This document shows, one piece after another, positions 57,460-64,000 of a stretch of DNA of 64,000 bases. Made by a program: the position numbers and the translations under genes. A model generated the notes under the pieces. The model saw only the letters and a list, made by a program, of their open reading frames with translations. It made no database searches and was not told the origin of the DNA. Source of the stretch: Noviherbaspirillum pedocola (GTDB lineage: Bacteria > Pseudomonadota > Gammaproteobacteria > Burkholderiales > Burkholderiaceae_D); assembly GCF_016632335.1 (NCBI RefSeq), contig NZ_JAEPBG010000001.1:310001-374000 (forward strand), in the 5' to 3' direction. Each line of letters starts with the position of its first letter. Position 1 is the stretch's first letter.

Positions 57460-57506
57460 GGTACCGAGGCATCGCAAGAATCCGCCTGCCCTACCCGCAA
57501 ACCACC

Positions 57507-58211
57507 ATGCCCAAAGCCGAAGACCAAGCCGACGCCGGCAACCGCAGCTCGAAATGGATTGCCGAGGATATCGCGGCCGCGATTGCGGCGCGCAAGCTGC
57601 CGCCTGGCACGCGCCTGCGCGAGGAAGCGTTGTCGCGGGTGTATGAAGTCAGCCGCACCAAGATCCGCGCGGCGCTGCTGATCCTGTCCAAGGACAAACT
57701 GATCAACATCGTCCCCGACAAGGGCGCATTCGTCAGCCAGCCGACCGAGGCCGAAGCGCGCGATGTGTTCGCGACCCGGCGCATCATCGAAGCCGCACTG
57801 GCCAGGGAATTCGTGGCCAGGGCCAAGGCAGCCGACTATGCCCGCCTGGAAAAGCACATCCGCAACGAGCGCAATGCGGTATCGGGCAAGGACACGAAGG
57901 CGCGCTCGCAATTGCTCGGCGACTTCCATGTGCTGCTGGCCGAAGTCGTTGGCAATGGCGTGCTGGCGGAGATCCTGCAGGAACTGGTGGCGCGCAGCTC
58001 GCTGATCACGATGCTGTACCAGTCGGTGCGCGACGCGGCCTGCTCATCGGACGAGCATGTGGAATTCCTGAAGGCGGCAAAGGCCGGCGATGCGGATGAA
58101 GCGGTGCGGCTGATGATGGCGCACCTGGATCATGTGGAAGCCGCGCTGCAATTCGATGCCGCCGCCGCGCCGGGGGACCTGGCGGCGGGGCTGCTGGCGC
58201 GGGCGGGATGA
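57507..58211 (+). CDS. GntR family regulator with FCD domain
   Basis: A 234-residue repressor-type protein. The winged helix (about residues 15-80) has LPPGTRLREEALSRVYEVSRTKIR; the FCD ligand domain (about 88-215) has RRIIEAALA, GDFHVLLAEV and SSDEHVEFLKAAKAGD, including metal-binding His positions. It probably controls the divergent M20-hutH unit through the palindrome at 57271. Ligand unknown. Repeat elements flank it on both sides. Confidence 0.9.
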   Translation: MPKAEDQADAGNRSSKWIAEDIAAAIAARKLPPGTRLREEALSRVYEVSRTKIRAALLILSKDKLINIVPDKGAFVSQPTEAEARDVFATRRIIEAALAREFVARAKAADYARLEKHIRNERNAVSGKDTKARSQLLGDFHVLLAEVVGNGVLAEILQELVARSSLITMLYQSVRDAACSSDEHVEFLKAAKAGDADEAVRLMMAHLDHVEAALQFDAAAAPGDLAAGLLARAG

Positions 58212-58226
58212 ATGGCGCGGTATCGC

Positions 58227-58418
58227 GTAGGTTGGGCTGACGAAGGAAGCCCAACATGTTCGCGGGCCGTGGGAGTTCGATGTTGGCCCGTAGGTTGGGC
58301 TGCAAGCCCAACTTGGTCGCGGGCCGCGGGAGTTCGATGTTGGGCTTATCAGCCCAACCTACGTATCCTTGCTCGCGGGCTGCGGGCGTTCTATGTTGGG
58401 CTTGTCAGCCCAACCTAC
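58227..58418. repeat. Cluster of family A palindromic elements (about three copies)
   Basis: GTAGGTTGGGCT ends occur at 58227 and about 58289, with CCCAACCTAC ends at about 58364 and 58418. Spacer units with TCGCGGGC(C/T)G and GGG(A/C)GTTC(G/T)ATGTTGG are repeated, giving about three partial copies in tandem. It fills the gap between gntR and the convergent adh gene. Confidence 0.82.
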
Positions 58419-58424
58419 GCTTCC

Positions 58425-59474
58425 CTATTTCAAGCTCCCCATATCGATCACAAAGCGATACTTCACATCGCTCTTCAGCATCCGCTCATAAGCCTCATTG
58501 ATCCCATGTATCGGAATCATCTCGATATCCGAGACGATTCCATGCTCGGCGCAAAAGTCGAGCATTTCCTGCGTCTCGCGGATGCCGCCGATCAATGAGC
58601 CCGCCAGGTGGCGGCGCTTCATGATCAGGTTGAACACCTGCGGCGAAGGATGCGGCGTGGCTGGAGCGCCGACCAGGGTCATCGTGCCTTCGCGTTTCAG
58701 GAGCACGAGAAAAGCATCGAGATCATGCGGCGCGGCCACGGTGTTGAGAATGAAGTCGAAGCTGTTCTCATGCTTCGCCATCTCCTCGGCGTTCTTCGAC
58801 ACCACCACTTCGTCCGCGCCCAGGCGCAGGCCATCCTCGCGCTTGTTCGGCGACGTGGTGAACAACACCGTATGCGCACCCATCGCATGCGCCAGCTTCA
58901 CGCCCATATGGCCCAAGCCGCCGAGTCCGACGATACCCACCTTCTTGCCCGGCCCCGCCTTCCAGTGCCGCAGCGGCGAATAGGTCGTGATGCCCGCACA
59001 TAGCAGTGGCGCACACGCAGCCGGATCGAGCGCATTCGGCACGCGCAGCACAAAACCCTCCTTCACTACGATATTGCTGGCATAGCCGCCATAGGTCATG
59101 CCGCCGGTATGCATTTCCTCGCCGTTGTAGGTACCGACGAAGCCGTTCTCGCAATACTGCTCCAGGCCCTCGGCGCAGGCATCGCAGTGCTGGCAGGAAT
59201 CGACCATGCAGCCCACGCCAGCCATGTCGCCCGGCTTGAAGCGGCTGACATGCTCGCCAACCTTGGTCACCCGGCCGATGATTTCATGGCCGGGCACCAC
59301 CGGGTACACGGTATTGCCCCATTCATTGCGCACCGTGTGCAGATCGGAATGGCAGACGCCGCAGTACAGGATCTCGATCTGCACATCGTGTGGTCCGGGA
59401 TCGCGCCGGTCGAACGACATGCGCGCGAGCGGGCTGTTTGCGTCGGTGGCGCCGTAGCCCAGGGAGGAAAGCAT
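58425..59474 (-). CDS. Zinc-dependent alcohol dehydrogenase (CAD/YahK-like)
   Basis: A 349-residue medium-chain dehydrogenase. Catalytic zinc ligands are the Cys in YCGVCHSDLH (Cys41), His63 (PGHEIIG) and the Cys in APLLCAGITTY; the structural zinc lobe is CQHCDACAEGLEQYC. The Rossmann motif is GIVGLGGLGHMG. The pattern fits the cinnamyl-alcohol/aldehyde reductase group, usually NADPH-dependent with broad aldehyde range. The next leftward gene upstream, encoding a DJ-1 protein, is 30 bp away, and both fit an aldehyde-stress response. Confidence 0.92.
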   Translation of the reverse strand: MLSSLGYGATDANSPLARMSFDRRDPGPHDVQIEILYCGVCHSDLHTVRNEWGNTVYPVVPGHEIIGRVTKVGEHVSRFKPGDMAGVGCMVDSCQHCDACAEGLEQYCENGFVGTYNGEEMHTGGMTYGGYASNIVVKEGFVLRVPNALDPAACAPLLCAGITTYSPLRHWKAGPGKKVGIVGLGGLGHMGVKLAHAMGAHTVLFTTSPNKREDGLRLGADEVVVSKNAEEMAKHENSFDFILNTVAAPHDLDAFLVLLKREGTMTLVGAPATPHPSPQVFNLIMKRRHLAGSLIGGIRETQEMLDFCAEHGIVSDIEMIPIHGINEAYERMLKSDVKYRFVIDMGSLK

Positions 59475-59504
59475 GGTGATTCCTTTCGCTTGAGTGTGAA
59501 AACC

Positions 59505-60185
59505 TTACTTCTTCAACAGCCCCAGCAGCGCGCGCGCTGCCGGTTCGGATGAAGCAGGATTCTGGCCGGTGATGAGATTGCCATCGGTCTGCACATACGG
59601 CTGCCAGTCGCCGGCCTTGCTGTACTGGCCGCCCGCTTCCTTCAGCGCATCCTCGACAAGGAAAGGCACGACATCGGTCAGGCCAGCCGCGGCTTCTTCG
59701 CTGTCGGTGAAGCCGGTCACGCGCTTGCCGCGCACCAGCGGCGATCCGTCCGGCGCGCGAGTATTTTTCAGCGCGCCCGGCGCATGGCATACCAGCGCCA
59801 CGCCCTTGCCGGCGCGATGCATGGTTTCGATGGCGCGGATCGAATCCGCATCCTGCGCCAAATCCCACAGCGGGCCGTGGCCGCCGGGATAGAAGATCGC
59901 ATCGAACTTTTGCACATCGACGCCCGACAAGGGCACCGTGGCCGCCAATGCGGCCTGCGCGTCGCGGTCTTCCTTGAAGCGGCGCGTGGCGTCGGTTTGC
60001 GCATCGGGCGCATCGCTCTTCGGATCCAGCGGCGGTTGCCCGCCCTTGGGCGAAGCCAGGGTGATGCTGGCGCCGGCATCGCGGAACACATAGTAGGGCG
60101 CGGCAAATTCTTCCAGCCAGAAACCGGTTTTCTTGCCGGTATTGCCGAGTTGATCGTGCGAAGTCAGGACCATGAGTATGTTCAT
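59505..60185 (-). CDS. DJ-1/PfpI family protein (type 1 glutamine amidotransferase-like)
   Basis: A 226-residue protein. The nucleophile Cys is in ALVCHAPGAL (about residue 131), with FYPGGHGPLWDL before it and an N-terminal Glu in GFWLEEFAAPYYVF, as in HchA/Hsp31-like glyoxalase III enzymes. The start at 60185 follows TGGAGAAC; a longer frame to 60305 is antisense to the pbp1A leader. It is upstream of the alcohol dehydrogenase gene in one leftward unit, consistent with methylglyoxal or aldehyde detoxification (inference). Confidence 0.88.
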   Translation of the reverse strand: MNILMVLTSHDQLGNTGKKTGFWLEEFAAPYYVFRDAGASITLASPKGGQPPLDPKSDAPDAQTDATRRFKEDRDAQAALAATVPLSGVDVQKFDAIFYPGGHGPLWDLAQDADSIRAIETMHRAGKGVALVCHAPGALKNTRAPDGSPLVRGKRVTGFTDSEEAAAGLTDVVPFLVEDALKEAGGQYSKAGDWQPYVQTDGNLITGQNPASSEPAARALLGLLKK

Positions 60186-60341
60186 CGCGTTCTCCAGATA
60201 GCTAGCAAAGCCCATTTGGATCGCACGCCGCCAACGATGGTTCCGGCGGAAGGCCAATTGCGCTGCGGTATCATCGCGCTTTTTGCGCCGTCCCCGGCAG
60301 CACACCAGCGGGACGGCCTCGCATCATCGCAGGGAGCAAGC

Positions 60342-62771
60342 TTGGAAGATTTCAAACCGCCCGTCACGCGCACCGAGCGCGCACGGCGGCTGGGCAGTCG
60401 CATCGGCCGCGTCACCATCACCCGCGGCGCCGCGCTGATACGCCACATCGTCGATGACTATGCCGGCGCTCTCGACAAGGACGCTCCGCGCAAGGCGCGC
60501 ATAGGCTCCGGCGCAAAGGCGCTTGCCGCCACCGGCGGCCTGCTGCTGACGCTGCTTACCCTCTACACGCTGCTGCTGATCCCGTTCACGCCAAGCATCA
60601 GGGATTTGAAGAAGGCCAAGGTCGATCAACCGAGCGTGCTGATGTCCATCGACGGCAAGCGCATCGCCAGCTTTCGCCGCAGCAATCGCGAATGGGTGCC
60701 GCTGGAGCGCATCTCGCCGAACGTGGTGAATGCGCTGATTTCCACCGAAGACCGGCGCTTCTTTGACCACCATGGCGTGGACTTCAAGCGCGTGCTCGGC
60801 AGCGCCGCGCACAGCCTCTCCGGCAATCTGCAAGGCGGCTCCACCATCACTCAGCAGCTCGCGCGCAACCTGTATCCGGAAGAGATCGGCCGCAGCCGTT
60901 CGCTGACGCGCAAGCTGAAGGAATTGATCACGGCATTCAAGATCGAGCATGCGTACAGCAAGCGCGAGATTCTCGAAACCTATCTGAACACCGTGCCCTT
61001 CCTGTACAACGCCTGGGGCATCGAGATGGCCGCGCGCACCTATTTCGACAAGCCGGCGGCCAAGCTCGATGTGCTCGAATCCGCCACGCTGATCGGCATG
61101 CTCAAGGGCACCAGCTATTACAACCCGGTGACCAACCCCGAACGCGCGAAGGCGCGGCGCAACGTGGTGCTGGCGCAGATGGAAAAGAATGGCCATCTGA
61201 ATGCATCGCGCAGGCAGGCGCTGGCCGCGCGGCCGATCCGCCTGGACTTCGAGCGCCAGGATGAAGACCAGGGCCCGGCGCCGCACTTCGCGCGCCAGGT
61301 GCGCAAGTGGCTCATCGAATGGGCCGATGAGAACGACTACAACATCTATCTCGACGGCCTGGTCGTGACCACCACGCTGGACTCGCGCATGCAGGCCGCG
61401 GCCAATGCCGCCGTCGAGCGCCAGATGGACCGGCTGCAAGCCGTGGCCGACGTGGAATGGGCTCTGCCCTCGTCGCGCCTGCTGTCGACCAACCCCGGCG
61501 CCTATGCCGCGATGGCCAGGCGCATCAAGCCCTTCGCGTATTTCCGCAGCAGCCATGCGGAGACCATGGACGCCTTCGTGCGCGAGTCGGCGCAGTACCG
61601 CGCAGCGGTGGATGGCGGCATGAAGCCGGACGACGCGCTGGCAAGACTGGAAGCGGACAAGGACTTCATGAGCAAGCTCTTCGCCGGCAAGACCCGGCTG
61701 CAGGCCGGCTTCATCGCGCTGGACCCGGCCAGCGGCGCGGTGCGCGCCTGGGTCGGCAGCCGCGATTTCGATGAAGACCAGTACGACCATGTCTCACGTG
61801 CGCAGCGCCAGCCGGGCTCGACCTTCAAGCCCTTCGTCTACGGCGCGGCGCTGCTGAAGGGCATGACGCCGGACACCACCTTCGTCGATGGCCCGGTTGA
61901 GATACCGCTGGGCCACGGCCAGGTATGGCGCCCCACCGACCTCGAGCCCCCGAGCAATGCGCCGATGACGCTGGCCGACGGCCTCGCGTATTCGAAAAAC
62001 ACCATCACCGCGCAGGTGATGGCCCAGGTCGGCCCGAACAAGGTTGCCGATCTCGCCGCGGCGATGGGCGTGAACGGGAGCCGGCTCGATGCGGTGCCCG
62101 CGCTGGCGCTGGGCACGAGTCCGGTGACGATGCTGGAAATGGCGACTGCCTACGGCACCATCGCCAACGGCGGCACCGCGCGCGCCCCGCTGATGGTCAC
62201 CCGCATTGCGGACCGCGACGGCAATGTGCTGGCCGAATTCGATGGCGATGGCAGGCGCGCGCTGCCTGAGAACATTGCGAAGGAGCTGGTCGACATGCTG
62301 CGCGGCGTGGTCAATCGCGGCACCGGCGCCGGCATCCGCGCGCAGTTCGGCATCCGCGGCGACATCGCCGGCAAGACCGGCACCACGCAGAACAATACCG
62401 ATGGCTGGTTCATGCTGATGCATCCGCAACTGGTGGCCGGCGCCTGGGTCGGCTTCAACGATGCGCGCATCACGATGCGCAGCAGCTACTGGGGACAGGG
62501 CGCGCATAACGCGCTGTATCTGGTGGGCGATTTTTTCCGGCAGGCGCAGAACGGCAGGATGATCGATGCGCGGGCGCGCTTTGGCGGCGGTGAGTTGCCC
62601 GAGCCGGCGCCGGCGAGGACCGAGGAAGCGCCGATACCGGCAGCGCCGACGCCCGCTCCTTCGCAGGACGCTCCCGCGCCAGCGCCGCAGGACGACGAGC
62701 TCGAGCGCATCATCGAGCAGGCACGTCAGGCGACGGACCAGGGGCAGCAACCGGGGCAGCCCGCGCAATAG
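60342..62771 (+). CDS. Class A penicillin-binding protein (PBP1A type)
   Basis: An 809-residue bifunctional peptidoglycan synthase. A membrane anchor (about residues 65-90) precedes the glycosyltransferase domain with EDRRFFDHHGVD, GGSTITQQLARNLY and RKLKELITAFKIE. The transpeptidase domain has the nucleophile Ser in QPGSTFKPF, YSKNTITA (SxN) and AGKTGTTQNNTDGW (KTG). The last 70 residues are Pro/Ala-rich. The start is a TTG at 60342 with GGGAG 7 bp upstream; a 995-residue frame from 59784 runs antisense to the DJ-1 gene and is rejected. Confidence 0.94.
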   Translation: MEDFKPPVTRTERARRLGSRIGRVTITRGAALIRHIVDDYAGALDKDAPRKARIGSGAKALAATGGLLLTLLTLYTLLLIPFTPSIRDLKKAKVDQPSVLMSIDGKRIASFRRSNREWVPLERISPNVVNALISTEDRRFFDHHGVDFKRVLGSAAHSLSGNLQGGSTITQQLARNLYPEEIGRSRSLTRKLKELITAFKIEHAYSKREILETYLNTVPFLYNAWGIEMAARTYFDKPAAKLDVLESATLIGMLKGTSYYNPVTNPERAKARRNVVLAQMEKNGHLNASRRQALAARPIRLDFERQDEDQGPAPHFARQVRKWLIEWADENDYNIYLDGLVVTTTLDSRMQAAANAAVERQMDRLQAVADVEWALPSSRLLSTNPGAYAAMARRIKPFAYFRSSHAETMDAFVRESAQYRAAVDGGMKPDDALARLEADKDFMSKLFAGKTRLQAGFIALDPASGAVRAWVGSRDFDEDQYDHVSRAQRQPGSTFKPFVYGAALLKGMTPDTTFVDGPVEIPLGHGQVWRPTDLEPPSNAPMTLADGLAYSKNTITAQVMAQVGPNKVADLAAAMGVNGSRLDAVPALALGTSPVTMLEMATAYGTIANGGTARAPLMVTRIADRDGNVLAEFDGDGRRALPENIAKELVDMLRGVVNRGTGAGIRAQFGIRGDIAGKTGTTQNNTDGWFMLMHPQLVAGAWVGFNDARITMRSSYWGQGAHNALYLVGDFFRQAQNGRMIDARARFGGGELPEPAPARTEEAPIPAAPTPAPSQDAPAPAPQDDELERIIEQARQATDQGQQPGQPAQ

Positions 62772-62826
62772 CGGTGGATAGCGGTGGACAGAGCCACGAC
62801 TTGCGCAGGCAAGCGCAAGGTCCTGG

Positions 62827-63273
62827 TTACCCGGCCATTGCCGAGCGCTCCGCCGCCGGGTAATTCAACTCGATCACCACGCCATCCGGATCGTTCAGGA
62901 AGACTTGATGCAAACCCAGCGCCGGCACGGTGCGCTCGCGCGGCGTGATGCCCAGCCCTTTCAAATGCGCAAGCATGTTCGACAAACCGCTGGCGAAGAA
63001 AGCGATGTGATCGATGCTGCCGGTGCCATGCGGCAGCTCGACATCGCGGTCGCCGAGGTAGGCGGACAAGCCGCCGCTGTTCTCTTCATCGATGGCGATC
63101 ACATGCACCACCGCATTGGCGTAGTCGCCCTGTTCGCCGCTGTACAACCAGATGCCGGGGAAAGGGAAAGGTGGACGCGGGCCGACGGATAGTCCGAGCA
63201 CATCGACATAAAAGGCGCGGCAGGCGGCGAGGTTGGCGGTGCGTATCGAGTAATGGCTCAGGGTGAGCGCCAT
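62827..63273 (-). CDS. VOC family (glyoxalase-like) protein
   Basis: A 148-residue protein with two beta-alpha-beta-beta-beta units: HYSIRTANLAACRAFYVDVLG at the start, a metal-ligand candidate in GSIDHIAFFASG and Glu in DPDGVVIELNYP. Members include glyoxalases, dioxygenases and fosfomycin resistance proteins; the specific reaction is not clear. It is convergent with the pbp1A gene. Confidence 0.9.
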   Translation of the reverse strand: MALTLSHYSIRTANLAACRAFYVDVLGLSVGPRPPFPFPGIWLYSGEQGDYANAVVHVIAIDEENSGGLSAYLGDRDVELPHGTGSIDHIAFFASGLSNMLAHLKGLGITPRERTVPALGLHQVFLNDPDGVVIELNYPAAERSAMAG

Positions 63274-63383
63274 GACATTCTCCTGTAAATGCGAAACGCC
63301 GGTCGCTTGCGGACCGGCGCGGGGACTCAGTATAGGGATTATCCAGGAGTGTGGCCGCGCCCTTCTCCGGATCAGCGTGTGCG

Positions 63384-64000
63384 TCAGGATGCGTGCTTGG
63401 CCCTCGATATCAATTTCATGATCCCTTCATACAACACTTCCATTTGGTTCAGCTCGCCCCATTTCTTCCTCTCTTCAATGGCCGCAATGATTTTTTCAAC
63501 GCCATACTTAGCAATGTCCATCTTGATGTTGACCCACGTCATGCCGGTGCGCCGAAGGTTCTGAACGATGTCCGCTGGAAGATAGTGGTTGAGCAAACTC
63601 GCAAAGTCTTCTCCATCCCATTCGGATGCCGCGATCTCGATAGCCATCTTGCCTTCATTGTTCCGCTTGGTGAGATCAGGCTTTTGCTTGCCCTTGAGAA
63701 GGATCTCGGCTATTGAAGTAGCTCGTTGATCAAGCGCCGCGCACATCAGCGGCGTGTTGCCCGCCGCGTCCGTAATGTTGACGTCCACGGACCGCTCGAG
63801 CAGGGCCTTGACTGCCTCCGTGCAGCCGCTCTTGACCGCAATAGTGAGCGCCGTGTCTCCTTGCGCATTCCGATGATTCGCATCGAGGTGTTCCGAATCC
63901 ATCATCAATGCATCGACGAGCGAAGCGTTGTTGTTGCGGCTTGCCCAGATCAATGCGGTATTGCCCTCGTTGTCAGTGGGGTTCAAATCCGCTCCGAGTT
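63384..64000 (-). CDS. Ankyrin-repeat protein, C-terminal part (partial)
   Basis: The frame stays open through the window edge, so the 5' end is missing. At least three ankyrin repeats are visible, for example NEGNTALIWASRNN, QGDTALTIAVKSG and AAGNTPLMCAA, followed by a C-terminal region of about 90 residues with no repeat (EWDGEDFASLLNHYLP, ERKKWGELNQ). A TTG at 63986 is not the true start because repeat sequence continues upstream of it. Ankyrin repeats mediate protein binding; the partner is unknown. Confidence 0.85.
   Translation of the reverse strand, partial: LGADLNPTDNEGNTALIWASRNNNASLVDALMMDSEHLDANHRNAQGDTALTIAVKSGCTEAVKALLERSVDVNITDAAGNTPLMCAALDQRATSIAEILLKGKQKPDLTKRNNEGKMAIEIAASEWDGEDFASLLNHYLPADIVQNLRRTGMTWVNIKMDIAKYGVEKIIAAIEERKKWGELNQMEVLYEGIMKLISRAKHAS

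Noticed and set aside
58227-58418. CRISPR-like array because of repeated units
   Set aside because: Units are irregularly spaced palindromes with similar spacers and there are no cas genes; they match dispersed family A elements elsewhere.
59784-60341. Longer start for the penicillin-binding protein giving 995 residues
   Set aside because: It is antisense to the DJ-1 gene; the TTG at 60342 has a good ribosome binding site and gives the usual cytoplasmic tail plus membrane anchor.

Overview
The window is high-GC, gene-dense chromosomal DNA from a betaproteobacterium, most likely order Burkholderiales and probably family Oxalobacteraceae. The family is inferred from gene order (yhdP-nit-tldD next to a divergent glnE; pgk-pyk-fba-purC-purE-purK-sua5; two PHA phasins) and protein resemblance; no rRNA or other taxonomic marker is present. 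I see no tRNA, rRNA, CRISPR array, prophage, insertion sequence or integrase. Accessory signal lies in intergenic repeats, a few unusual genes and several regulatory sites.

Layout. 1-7.8 kb: the 3' end of a cyclopropane fatty acid synthase, then a leftward run yhdP-nit-tldD with msrA beyond it. 7.8-10.5 kb: glnE. 10.55-11.03 kb: a gene-free nested inverted repeat built partly of hexanucleotide repeats. 11.0-16.5 kb: a leftward cluster with an ArsS-type radical SAM enzyme, a TVP38/flavin-reductase fusion and two small glycosyltransferase-like genes, with an MTA phosphorylase upstream. 16.5-22.5 kb: stress kinase, SEC-C protein, thiolase, oligoribonuclease, M48 protease, rsgA. 22.7-23.9 kb: a leucine-rich-repeat protein. 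24.2-28.6 kb: argF, argG, ppnP, murB, yajQ. 28.6-29.9 kb: aroG preceded by what looks like a complete phenylalanine attenuator (leader peptide, terminator, alternative pairing). 30-32.6 kb: small membrane, AMP-binding-like, flavin reductase and DUF29 genes. 32.8-40.4 kb: leftward glycolysis and purine block. 40.5-45.0 kb: azlCD divergent from ilvE, then small genes and a YheT hydrolase. 45.1-50.9 kb: BepA-like protease, moaC, a secreted nuclease, a GGDEF-EAL protein. 51.0-54.2 kb: two phasins with matching promoter/operator modules and a membrane protein resembling a P-loop-less STAND ATPase. 54.3-58.2 kb: histidine ammonia-lyase and an M20 amidohydrolase divergent from a GntR regulator, with a palindrome at their promoter. 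58.4-64 kb: alcohol dehydrogenase, DJ-1 protein, penicillin-binding protein 1A, VOC protein and the 3' part of an ankyrin-repeat gene.

Two families of dispersed palindromic elements occur between genes. Family A has ends GTAGGTTGGGCT/AGCCCAACCTAC; family B has ends GTAGGGTGGGC/GCCCACCCTAC. In three cases the TAG in the tip of a family A element is the stop codon of the adjoining gene.

The most notable observations are the aroG attenuator, the paired phasin operators, the nested hexamer inverted repeat, and the stop codons donated by repeat elements.
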